DNA of 6,426 bases from assembly GCA_944376035.1 (NCBI GenBank), contig CALWBJ010000202.1, forward strand, positions 1-6,426. Direction: 5' to 3'. The notes below the pieces were generated by a model. That model had not been told where the DNA came from. It saw only the letters and a program-made list of their open reading frames with translations, and made no database searches. Below, one piece after another: positions 1 to 5,747 of this stretch; the stretch's first letter is position 1, and every line of letters begins with the position of its first letter. This DNA comes from an uncultured Clostridia bacterium (lineage in GTDB: Bacteria; Bacillota; Clostridia; Christensenellales; Borkfalkiaceae). A program made the position numbers and the translations under genes.

Positions 1-263
1 TCAGGCTGATCTATTGTATAAATCTTATCTATTCTGCCGTATTTCTTTTCGTCGAGGAAAGGGGTATCGCCCGCTTCCGAATCGAGAAGAACCGAATACT
101 CCTTTTCTTCGCCGTATATCTTTTTTATAGCGCGCTGGGTACGTTCTTCTGCGGAGACATAGAATACGTCGTTAAAAATCGCGAGTATACCGCCTGAAAC
201 TGCCGCTATCAATAAAAGTACCGTTATACATTTAAACCATATATTATTAAATACACGATCCAT
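1..263 (-). CDS. rnfG: RnfG, FMN-binding subunit of the Rnf complex (N-terminal part only)
   Basis: This is the N-terminal 87 codons of an Rnf electron-transport subunit G; the gene runs off the left edge. RnfG is a membrane-anchored flavoprotein that carries an FMN covalently bound to a threonine in its extracytoplasmic domain and passes electrons within Rnf. What is visible is a short basic N-terminus, one hydrophobic helix at about residues 9-30, and then the stretch NDVFYVSAEERTQRAIKKIY, which fits the segment after the membrane anchor in clostridial RnfG. The FMN-binding domain and its S/TGAT-type motif would lie outside the window, so they cannot be checked. The ATG is chosen because AAAGAGGT (269-276) lies six bases upstream and overlaps the rnfD stop codon; only 12 bases separate the two genes, which suggests translational coupling. 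The name rests as much on gene order (C-D-G) as on sequence. Confidence 0.85.
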   Translation of the reverse strand, partial: MDRVFNNIWFKCITVLLLIAAVSGGILAIFNDVFYVSAEERTQRAIKKIYGEEKEYSVLLDSEAGDTPFLDEKKYGRIDKIYTIDQP

Positions 264-275
264 TTCTGACCTCTT

Positions 276-1259
276 TTAGTTATCTTTAACGCTTTTCTTT
301 TTGGTCTTGGTAAAACCGAAAGGCTTGTTAATTATTATCTTGTCTATAAGCGGGATTAAAAGATTCATCAAAAGTATTGCAAAAGAAACGGTTTCCATTC
401 CCGTAGCCTGTCTTAATCCCGCAGTAAGTATACCGAGAAGGAAAAAGTAAATATAGTTGCCCGCTTTCGTGTTTGGGGTAGTAACATAATCGGTTGCCAT
501 AAAGAACGCGCCGATAATCAACCCGCCCAAAAGTATAGACGGCAAAAAGTAAGCAAAATTAAAGCCGTTGAGCGCTACGGTAAAAAGACCCGTTACCGCT
601 ATATAAATAAGGGGAAAGCGTATATCGATTATACGCATTGCGCAAAGGTAAACCGCTCCGATTATAAGAGCGAGTTTACATGTTTCGCCTATACAGCCTG
701 CAAGGTTACGGCCGAGGAACATATCGAGAAGTGAAAGGGAAGACAAATTTCCCGATTCCAGCATGCCCGTAAGTTCTGTTGCGCCCGTAACGGGATTACC
801 CGAAGGAAGTATCCATTCGGTTACCACAGACTGAAAGGAAATAAATATAAATATTCTTCCTGCTATAGCGGGGTTTACGAGATTTTTGCCTGTTCCTCCG
901 AAAAACATTTTTACTACTATAATCGCGAACATACTTCCTAAAACAGGCGCATAAAGAGGATAGTTTACGCCGATAGTAAGTCCGACCAGAAGTCCCGTTA
1001 CGCAAGAAGTGAAATCAAACTGAGCGCATATCTTTTTGAAATTCATTCCGCAGATAAGCAGGTAAACAAATTCGCTTATTACCGCGGATATCAAAGACAG
1101 AGCGAGAATAATCGCCGCAAGATAGCCGAAAAAGATTATTCCTGCGATGCATGCGGGGATTAACGCGACGCACACGTTTATCATAATGAATCTTGTCGTA
1201 CGCGGCGCTTTTTTATGCGGGGAAGAGGAGTAAACTAACATTTGTCCGTTATTTTCCAT
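276..1259 (-). CDS. rnfD: RnfD, membrane subunit of the Rnf complex (covalent FMN)
   Basis: RnfD is an integral membrane subunit of the ion-translocating ferredoxin:NAD+ oxidoreductase, related to NqrB of the Na+-pumping NADH:quinone reductase. The 327-residue protein is of normal family length and has about eight to ten hydrophobic segments. Family landmarks are GGTGKNLVNPAIAGR (121-135), TGAT (158-161) and MATDYVTTP (254-262). By family knowledge, the Thr of the (S/T)GAT motif (here T161) is the site where the flavin transferase ApbE attaches FMN by a phosphoester bond. The C-terminus is lysine-rich (about 312-324) and probably cytoplasmic. The ATG overlaps the last 11 bases of rnfC, and a strong AAGGAGG (1269-1275) sits nine bases upstream inside rnfC, so the two genes are translationally coupled. 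All key motifs are intact and nothing suggests decay. Confidence 0.96.
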   Translation of the reverse strand: MENNGQMLVYSSSPHKKAPRTTRFIMINVCVALIPACIAGIIFFGYLAAIILALSLISAVISEFVYLLICGMNFKKICAQFDFTSCVTGLLVGLTIGVNYPLYAPVLGSMFAIIVVKMFFGGTGKNLVNPAIAGRIFIFISFQSVVTEWILPSGNPVTGATELTGMLESGNLSSLSLLDMFLGRNLAGCIGETCKLALIIGAVYLCAMRIIDIRFPLIYIAVTGLFTVALNGFNFAYFLPSILLGGLIIGAFFMATDYVTTPNTKAGNYIYFFLLGILTAGLRQATGMETVSFAILLMNLLIPLIDKIIINKPFGFTKTKKKSVKDN

Positions 1260-2553
1260 TTTGTTTCGCCTCCTTGATTTTTGCTTTTGCGAACCTTATA
1301 CTTTCCACCAATGCGCGTTTTGCGGGGCAGTTATAAGCGCATGAGCCGCATTCGATACAGTTCATCGCGCCGTATTTTTCCGCGCCGACAAAGTCCCCGG
1401 CGAGTGCGCAGGATTCTATGTACATGGGCATCAGACGCATGGGGCAGTTATTTGCGCAGCGGGCGCAGTTTATGCAGTTTGAGGGTTGTGCCACAGAGCA
1501 CTCTTCGCCGCTTAAAGCGATAAGACCCGAGTCGGTTTTTGAAGCGAACTTCACTGTGTTTGCAAGCGCTTTACCCATCATCGGACCGCCGCAGACGAGT
1601 TTTACCGTGTTTTCTTTAAGTCCGCCGCAATATTTTATAATGTCTTCAAACGGAGTGCCGATAGCGACTTTGAGGTTTTTAGGACTGTTAATACCGAGAC
1701 CGCTCACTGTCATAACTATTTCTGTAAGCGGTTTATTGAGTTCGATTGCCTCGTAACAGGCTATCATGGTTTTGATGTTCTGCACACAGCACCCGACGTC
1801 AAAAGGCATTTTGCCGACGGGAACTTTTCTGCCCGTAGTGCAGTATATAAGGTGTTTTTCACTGCCGACGGGATATTGTTTTTTAAGCGCCACTACTTCG
1901 AAACCTTCATATTTTGAAAATGCCTCCAAGGCCTCGGGTTTATTTTTTTCTATACCGATAATTATTCTTTTTACGTTAAGAGCCTTCGCAACATAATTTA
2001 TACCCTTAAAGATATCATCGGTGCGCTCTAACATAAGCCTGTTGTCGCAGTTAAGGTAGGGTTCGCACTCGGCGCCGTTTATAACCAGAATTTCAAGCGG
2101 ACTTTTAGGCGAGAGTTTTACTGCTGTCGGAAAGCCTGCTCCTCCGAGTCCTACTATACCTGCAAGACGTATTCTGTCAATAATAGATTGCGCTTCAAAA
2201 TCCTTCATATCGGGGAAAAGGACTTCTTCGTTTTTGAAATCGTTTTCAATAACGATATACTTTTGTTTCTGTCCGACACCGTTAACGATTTCCTCTATTG
2301 ACAGCACTTTTCCGCTTACAGAAGAATAAATGTTTGCGGAAATAGCACCGCTTTCTTTACCTATAATCTGACCTTTTTTAACCTCGTCTCCCGGAGCGAC
2401 TACCGGGATTGCAGGAGCGCCTATATGCTGTGAAAGACTTATAAAAAGTTTGTTCGGCGCCGGCATTACCTCAATAGGACTTGACGCACATAAATACTTC
2501 ATGTCGGGAATATGAATTCCGTAAGGATAATTTTTCCCTTTTCTGATACTCAA
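1249..2553 (-). CDS. rnfC: RnfC, NADH-binding iron-sulfur subunit of the Rnf complex
   Basis: RnfC is the peripheral cytoplasmic subunit where NAD(H) meets the Rnf electron chain; it resembles NuoF-type NADH dehydrogenase subunits and NqrA. In the 434-residue protein, residues about 1-110 form the N-terminal barrel/sandwich (lipoyl-like) region, including SSVSGKVLSIE. GLGGAGFP (135-142) is the glycine-rich NADH/FMN loop, followed by INGAECEPYL (158-167) and YPVGSEKHLI (227-236), both typical of the family. Two [4Fe-4S] motifs follow: C360-x2-C363-x2-C366-x3-C370-P and C399-x2-C402-x2-C405-x3-C409-P. All eight cysteines are present. The start is TTG, supported by GGAGGAG (2560-2566) six bases upstream; the first internal Met is residue 18, which would cut into the conserved N-terminus. 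It is first in the visible rnfCDG order, the common gene order in acetogens and clostridia. The length is in the normal range for compact clostridial RnfC, without the long C-terminal repeat seen in proteobacteria. Confidence 0.97.
   Translation of the reverse strand: MSIRKGKNYPYGIHIPDMKYLCASSPIEVMPAPNKLFISLSQHIGAPAIPVVAPGDEVKKGQIIGKESGAISANIYSSVSGKVLSIEEIVNGVGQKQKYIVIENDFKNEEVLFPDMKDFEAQSIIDRIRLAGIVGLGGAGFPTAVKLSPKSPLEILVINGAECEPYLNCDNRLMLERTDDIFKGINYVAKALNVKRIIIGIEKNKPEALEAFSKYEGFEVVALKKQYPVGSEKHLIYCTTGRKVPVGKMPFDVGCCVQNIKTMIACYEAIELNKPLTEIVMTVSGLGINSPKNLKVAIGTPFEDIIKYCGGLKENTVKLVCGGPMMGKALANTVKFASKTDSGLIALSGEECSVAQPSNCINCARCANNCPMRLMPMYIESCALAGDFVGAEKYGAMNCIECGSCAYNCPAKRALVESIRFAKAKIKEAKQNGK
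1269..1275 (-). promoter_or_regulatory. Ribosome binding site of rnfD inside rnfC
   Basis: AAGGAGG lies nine bases before the rnfD ATG and within the last codons of rnfC. It supports the overlapping rnfD start and implies that the two subunits are translated in a coupled way. Confidence 0.85.
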
Positions 2554-2559
2554 AGTGTT

Positions 2560-2566
2560 CTCCTCC
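2560..2566 (-). promoter_or_regulatory. Ribosome binding site that fixes the TTG start of rnfC
   Basis: GGAGGAG is six bases upstream of the TTG at 2551-2553. It is the only strong Shine-Dalgarno match near the 5' end of this reading frame, and it decides in favour of the TTG start over any internal ATG. Confidence 0.85.
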
Positions 2567-2650
2567 GCAGGTTTTCCTGTCGATGAATTTTTTAGTTAAC
2601 AAACAGAAATAAACCTATATATTTTTTGTTATCTTATTTGTGTCTTGTTT

Positions 2651-2688
2651 GAATTTTTTTATTTTATCTCTGGAATTTTTTTCTTATC
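2651..2688 (-). repeat. Two imperfect A-rich direct repeats in the rnfC leader
   Basis: Read on the minus strand, GATAAGAAAAAAATTC (2673-2688) is followed by GATAAAATAAAAAAATTC (2651-2668). The copies begin 20 bases apart, and a weaker, diverged third copy seems to lie nearer rnfC. They fall just downstream of the possible promoter, inside the presumed leader. They may simply reflect base composition, so function is unknown. Confidence 0.4.
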
Positions 2689-2699
2689 TATCTTATATT

Positions 2700-2727
2700 C
2701 TTATATAATGTATTAAAAATTCTGCAA
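2700..2727 (-). promoter_or_regulatory. Possible promoter of the rnf operon
   Basis: Minus-strand TTGCAG (2722-2727), a 16-base spacer and TATAAG (2700-2705) make a fair sigma-A-type promoter, which would start a leader of roughly 140 bases before rnfC. The surrounding DNA is so A/T-rich that chance TATAAT-like words are expected, and the -35 matches only 4 of 6 consensus bases. Treat it as tentative. Confidence 0.35.
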
Positions 2728-2820
2728 CTGTCAGTAATTTTTATCGGTACGTTGATTTTTGCTTATTGCGTTAAAGTTTTTCTTTTAATGTTAATCAAAG
2801 TCAAAGTTTGTAATTTGCTG

Positions 2821-3372
2821 TTATTGACTATTTTTATTTTCCTCTGTACTCAAAGAGTTGTCAGGGGAGAGAAAATACTTATCGGGCAAAAATTTTACGA
2901 TAAGAAAAACTATATAACCTACCGCGGCGCCTGTAATTATGCTTATGAGAGCAAGATAGGGGGAATATGCCATAAATTCGGGACTTGAAGTTACAAGACA
3001 GAATACCGCGTTCTGCGTAAGTGAATTTATGCACGCGCCGCAAATACTGACGGCAATAATTCCGAATTTTTCTCTGTGATTTAACAGTAATATCTGAACG
3101 GTCAGCGACAAAAGACCTGCGGGAAGAGAGTACATTAAGGATGAAAGTCCGCCCGAAAATGCGCTTCCTATTAAGATTTTCGCTATTAAAACCGCATAAC
3201 CGTAACCGTTTCCCGCTAAGACCACCGCAAGCAGAACAAAGACGTTTGAAATTCCGAGTCTTGCTCCGGGAACGATAATCGGGGGAAAAAGATTTTCGAT
3301 AAAGAAAGCGAGTGCGGCGAGCGCGGCAAAAATGCCCGATACCGCAAGTTTGAATACATGTTTTCTTTTCAT
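2821..3372 (-). CDS. Gx transporter family membrane protein (Hpre_diP_synt_I family)
   Basis: This is a 183-residue integral membrane protein with about five hydrophobic segments (roughly 8-28, 41-70, 82-98, 104-127 and 139-161) and a polar tail (about 169-183). The PGARLGISNVFVLLAV stretch (35-50) is the family's best-known motif. The family was historically labelled 'heptaprenyl diphosphate synthase component I', but no prenyl-synthase active-site motif is visible, and its fold and neighbours suggest an ECF-type substrate-binding membrane component. The substrate is not known from this sequence. It starts three bases after the stop of the NusG-II gene, with GGGGTGA just upstream inside that gene, so the two are coupled. 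Family knowledge is that this pair often sits beside rnf genes, as here. The family assignment is firm and the function is not. Confidence 0.85.
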   Translation of the reverse strand: MKRKHVFKLAVSGIFAALAALAFFIENLFPPIIVPGARLGISNVFVLLAVVLAGNGYGYAVLIAKILIGSAFSGGLSSLMYSLPAGLLSLTVQILLLNHREKFGIIAVSICGACINSLTQNAVFCLVTSSPEFMAYSPYLALISIITGAAVGYIVFLIVKFLPDKYFLSPDNSLSTEENKNSQ

Positions 3373-3375
3373 GAT

Positions 3376-3861
3376 TCACCCCGTAACGGGCGGTAAATAT
3401 CCGTCGCCCAACGGAAGGACTTTTAGATTGTGCGGAACACATATTATAGCCCCTCCCGAATCCGAGAGGGGAGGCGTATAAACGCAGTCCATGCCCTTTG
3501 AGCAGTTACTGCTTATGACACGCACCGATTTTTCTTTATCGTTAACCGATAAAACATTGTAACTTTCTTTATTTTTGTCCGTATAGATTTTTACGGTAAA
3601 AACCCCGTCTTTTTTCCCTGAAACCTCAATATATTGTTTCCAGTCAATGTTTATTTTCTCTTCGCCTCCGTAAACGTAAGAGTAAATCTCCGTCTGACCT
3701 ATAAGCACTTTAAATCCGCTTATAGGTGATGAGTTTACGGGAAAAACAAAAACACAGAAAAGCACTGCGACAAGAATCGCGCAAAACGAGTAAAGTATAA
3801 TGTCAGGCTTATGAAAAATACAAATTTTTTTTAAGTTATTCTTTGTTTCTGCGTTTTTCAA
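3376..3861 (-). CDS. NusG domain II-containing membrane-anchored protein
   Basis: This 161-residue protein has one membrane helix (about 20-41) and an extracytoplasmic beta-rich domain (about 48-155). The domain shows the features of the stand-alone NusG domain II family: a YNVLSVND-like strand (101-108), a cysteine pair C120-x5-C126, then GGAIICVPHNLKV (136-148) ending the core. This is not the transcription factor NusG, because the NGN and KOW domains are absent. The role is unsettled; its usual partner is the Gx-transporter gene that follows three bases downstream, and rnf or apbE genes are frequent neighbours. The start is TTG: a TGA stop lies four codons upstream in frame, and GGGTGA (3871-3876) sits nine bases before it. 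The C120/C126/C141 set may form disulfides or bind something outside the membrane, which is an inference. Confidence 0.82.
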   Translation of the reverse strand: MKNAETKNNLKKICIFHKPDIILYSFCAILVAVLFCVFVFPVNSSPISGFKVLIGQTEIYSYVYGGEEKINIDWKQYIEVSGKKDGVFTVKIYTDKNKESYNVLSVNDKEKSVRVISSNCSKGMDCVYTPPLSDSGGAIICVPHNLKVLPLGDGYLPPVTG

Positions 3862-3882
3862 TCCGAATCTTCACCCAATACT

Positions 3883-3911
3883 ATTTTATATAAACGCGTG
3901 TCAAAAGTCAA
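3883..3911 (-). promoter_or_regulatory. Promoter of the NusG-II/Gx gene pair
   Basis: Minus-strand TTGACT (3906-3911), a 17-base spacer and TAAAAT (3883-3888) give a good sigma-A-type promoter. An overlapping reading uses TATAAA with a 15-base spacer. The start of transcription would fall near 3876, leaving a leader of only about 15 bases before the TTG start codon, with the GGGTGA ribosome binding site at its very 5' end. Confidence 0.65.
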
Positions 3912-3947
3912 CAGATAAAATCAATAAATAGTATAAGAAAATTGTTT

Positions 3948-3967
3948 TTTTACAATATATTGTAAAA
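3948..3967. repeat. Perfect 20-bp palindrome, possible operator
   Basis: TTTTACAATATATTGTAAAA reads the same on both strands. Its centre is about 80 bases upstream of the predicted start of transcription of the NusG-II/Gx pair. It lacks GC pairs, so it is a poor terminator, and it is better explained as a dimer-binding operator. A half-site-like TACAAT recurs about 40 bases away. I could not match it to a named regulator's box. Confidence 0.5.
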
Positions 3968-4015
3968 CTTTATATAGAATAATTAAATATACAATACTGC
4001 ATTTGAAAAATATAT

Positions 4016-4051
4016 GCCCCGTTTTCTGATGCAAACATCAGAAAACGGGGC
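4016..4051 (-). terminator. Intrinsic terminator after the 12-helix protein gene
   Basis: A perfect 16-bp stem (minus strand 5' arm GCCCCGTTTTCTGATG) closes a four-base TTTG loop and is followed on the minus strand by ATATATTTTT. It sits 84 bases past the stop codon of the 12-helix protein gene and upstream of the next promoter. The T-run is interrupted, but the long stem with its GC-rich base makes a terminator the best reading. On the plus strand the trailing sequence is A-rich, so termination is expected on the minus strand only. Confidence 0.85.
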
Positions 4052-4135
4052 GTAAAATAATCGGATTTTGAAGCATTTTAATTTAATACATATTATCAAT
4101 TATAAAATTTCTGTATTAAACATTATTTAATTTAT

Positions 4136-5422
4136 TCAGTTGACGTTAAAATTTCTTGCTCTTACCGCTAAAAGGATTGCATAATAGAGCGTGAATACGG
4201 CGAGAAGTATTATTATGTAAATTTCACTTGTGATTGCAAGCAGAGAAAAGGACATAAGAGTAGCGACAAATCCTGCGGTCAACGTGAAATCGGAAGGGGT
4301 AATTCTCTTTGCTTTTAATCCCGCGAAAGAAAGTACTGCCGCCGAAACGAAAGCAAGCGCCGTCAGAGCCGCTATGAAAACGGCAGGTATACTCGAAAGT
4401 TCGGGCATAAAAGAGTAGTCATTCCTGGGAAGAAGGGCAGAGAGCGCGTTCGTTCCGTAAAGTATTGTTACGGAAGCCGTAAATACAGCAGCCGCCGAAA
4501 GCATATAGAAAGGATTGAATTTGTTAAAAAGTTTATTGAAGTAACCTGTTTTCTCGCTAAGAGCAGGTTTGTCTTTTTTAAATCCCATTAAAATTACGCG
4601 GAGAATTACAAAAATCAGATACACACCGAGAACAATCGCCCAACCTGTAAGTTGATTGACGGCGCCGCCGTTTACGAGCAGAATGTCAAGAAGTGTTACG
4701 GGTATTACGAGTACTCCTGAAATAAGAACTGCGTCAAGCGCATTAACGTCTTTATCGGTAAGACATATAATAGCGTAAATCAGGCATAACGCTGCCGCTA
4801 TCGCCGCAATATAGATTAGTATAGGATTATTTTTTATTCCCGCTGAAAGCGAAGGACGGAAAGTGTTGTCAAAAGCAAGGTAAGCGGCACAGATGAAAAC
4901 CGCCGCAACCGCAACGATAAACAGTATTCCGAATTTTGCAATTACCTTTCTTACGTATGATGCGAAAGAATTTTTGCAGTCACATTCTTTTTTACCGGCG
5001 CGGCTGAAAACAATAAGCCTTGCGATAACGTAGATAAGTCCCAATACGAAAGCAGAAGCGAAAACTATTAAACGGTTAGTGGTAAGACCTTCCGTGCCGT
5101 ATTTTGCAAGTATGTAAATAAGATAAGCGACAGCGAGAATGATTACCGCAAAACCTACCGAATCAGCCACATTTATTTTGTCGGATTTTATATTGATAAT
5201 ACAGAAAATTACTGCGGCAAGAGCAAAAAGACCTACAGTTATTGCGACAAATATAAATGTTTTTTCCATGGCTCTCAATTCTGCGATAAGATTGTACTGG
5301 TAAGCGGCGACGCAAGCGGTAAGTGCCATTGCCGCGAAAAAGAGTGCGGCAAGAAAATATCCGTTTCTGAAAAATTGGGGAAAGAATCCGGAATTTTTCC
5401 CGTCGTTTTGATTTTTAACCAT
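4136..5422 (-). CDS. Twelve-helix membrane protein of unknown function, threefold internal repeat
   Basis: I do not recognise a family for this 428-residue protein. It has about 12 hydrophobic helices (roughly 21-41, 55-77, 88-107, 117-138, 163-184, 200-221, 230-250, 258-279, 305-323, 346-368, 378-397 and 399-419). They fall into three similar blocks of four helices, about 12-143, 152-285 and 292-425. Each block starts with a Phe/Lys-rich, possibly amphipathic segment. Each has a polar linker with an aspartate just before its third helix (KINVADSV, DVNALDAV, RITPSDFT; D87, D230, D378) and ends in basic residues. A small cysteine cluster, CDC (147-149), sits in the first inter-block loop. No signal peptide, ATPase motif or catalytic motif was seen. 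The ATG is supported by AAGGAG (5429-5434) six bases upstream. It is a single-gene unit with its own promoter and terminator. A transporter or a structural membrane protein are both possible. Confidence 0.85.
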   Translation of the reverse strand: MVKNQNDGKNSGFFPQFFRNGYFLAALFFAAMALTACVAAYQYNLIAELRAMEKTFIFVAITVGLFALAAVIFCIINIKSDKINVADSVGFAVIILAVAYLIYILAKYGTEGLTTNRLIVFASAFVLGLIYVIARLIVFSRAGKKECDCKNSFASYVRKVIAKFGILFIVAVAAVFICAAYLAFDNTFRPSLSAGIKNNPILIYIAAIAAALCLIYAIICLTDKDVNALDAVLISGVLVIPVTLLDILLVNGGAVNQLTGWAIVLGVYLIFVILRVILMGFKKDKPALSEKTGYFNKLFNKFNPFYMLSAAAVFTASVTILYGTNALSALLPRNDYSFMPELSSIPAVFIAALTALAFVSAAVLSFAGLKAKRITPSDFTLTAGFVATLMSFSLLAITSEIYIIILLAVFTLYYAILLAVRARNFNVN

Positions 5423-5442
5423 AATAATCTCCTTAATCTTTT

Positions 5443-5487
5443 CCTTATAGTCCGCCGTAAAAATATAAACCTGATAGGCGGAAAAGG
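5443..5487 (-). other. Hairpin in the leader of the 12-helix protein gene
   Basis: TCCGCC (5451-5456) and GGCGGA (5477-5482) can pair across a 20-base loop, with CCTT/AAGG able to extend the stem outside an asymmetric internal loop. The element lies between the predicted transcription start (about 5502) and the ribosome binding site, about 10 bases from the latter. It has no T-run directly after it. It is G/C-rich in an otherwise A/T-rich leader, which is why it stands out; its role is unknown. Confidence 0.4.
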
Positions 5488-5508
5488 CAATAAAAATTTA
5501 TTATATAC

Positions 5509-5537
5509 ATTATATAACGTAATCTTTGCTTTTTCAA
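5509..5537 (-). promoter_or_regulatory. Promoter of the 12-helix protein gene
   Basis: Minus-strand TTGAAA (5532-5537), an exact 17-base spacer and a perfect TATAAT (5509-5514) make a strong sigma-A-type promoter. Transcription would begin near 5502, giving a leader of about 80 bases. Confidence 0.8.
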
Positions 5538-5590
5538 GTCTTTTTTGTAATTTTTCTTTTTTTACTGAAAATTTAAAAAACAGGACTGCC

Positions 5591-5625
5591 ATAAAAAGTC
5601 TTTATATGTAAATAAAGATTTTTAT
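5591..5625. repeat. Interrupted palindrome between divergent promoters
   Basis: Outer arms ATAAAAA (5591-5597) and TTTTTAT (5619-5625) and inner arms CTTTAT (5600-5605) and ATAAAG (5612-5617) surround the six-base centre ATGTAA. Thirteen base pairs match, with a small GT/A interruption. It ends 17 bases upstream of the plus-strand -35 box, a sensible place for a regulator site. The sequence is A/T-rich, so chance cannot be excluded. Confidence 0.4.
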
Positions 5626-5642
5626 AGGTTAAAAAATTTTAC

Positions 5643-5671
5643 TTGCAATATTTACTTAATTATTTTATAAT
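5643..5671 (+). promoter_or_regulatory. Promoter of the RNA methyltransferase gene
   Basis: TTGCAA (5643-5648), an exact 17-base spacer and a perfect TATAAT (5666-5671) form a good sigma-A-type promoter. Transcription would start near 5678, about 70 bases before the ATG. Confidence 0.75.
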
Positions 5672-5747
5672 TTAATTAAATAAAACCGATATAACCGACA
5701 AAAGCCGAAGAATAAAAAGATACTTATCTCGGAAAAAATAAACAAGC

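Larger units (their letters stand above)
2554..2820. other. A-rich gap upstream of rnfC
   Basis: This 267-base gap separates the Gx-transporter stop from the rnfC start, with both genes on the minus strand. It is extremely A/T-rich and has no convincing gene. It holds a possible promoter (2700-2727), an imperfect A-rich repeat (2651-2688) and the rnfC ribosome binding site. I saw no GC-rich hairpin followed by a T-run, so nothing clearly ends transcription coming from the upstream pair. The rnf genes could therefore be read both from their own promoter and by read-through. Confidence 0.6.
3862..4135. other. Gap holding a promoter, a palindrome and a terminator
   Basis: This 274-base, A/T-rich gap lies between the stop of the 12-helix protein gene and the start of the NusG-II gene, both on the minus strand. 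No credible gene is seen. It contains the terminator for the upstream gene (4016-4051), a perfect 20-bp palindrome (3948-3967) and the promoter for the downstream pair (3883-3911). The order terminator, palindrome, promoter fits a clean break between two transcription units. Confidence 0.7.
5423..5747. other. Divergent promoter region
   Basis: This 325-base A/T-rich gap separates two genes that point away from each other. It holds a strong promoter on each strand (5509-5537 minus, 5643-5671 plus), an interrupted palindrome between them (5591-5625) and a leader hairpin (5443-5487). No gene is credible here: the open frames that cross it have no ribosome binding site and overlap real gene starts. 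Confidence 0.75.

Noticed and set aside
1418..1756. 112-codon plus-strand open frame inside rnfC
   Set aside because: It is antisense to the conserved cysteine-motif region of rnfC and is a by-product of its codon use.
2752..2988. 78-codon plus-strand open frame over the rnfC upstream gap and the end of the Gx gene
   Set aside because: It is antisense to the end of the Gx gene, has no ribosome binding site, and its hydrophobic start comes from the T-rich gap.
3376..3861. NusG domain II protein as the transcription factor NusG
   Set aside because: It has a membrane anchor and lacks the NGN and KOW domains.
4016..4051. 16-bp hairpin as a possible mobile-element end or CRISPR repeat
   Set aside because: It occurs once, lies just after a stop codon and is followed by a T-rich stretch, so a terminator explains it fully.
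5375..5611. 78-codon plus-strand open frame across the divergent promoter region
   Set aside because: It overlaps the start of the 12-helix protein gene in antisense and runs through its promoter; its composition is that of non-coding DNA.
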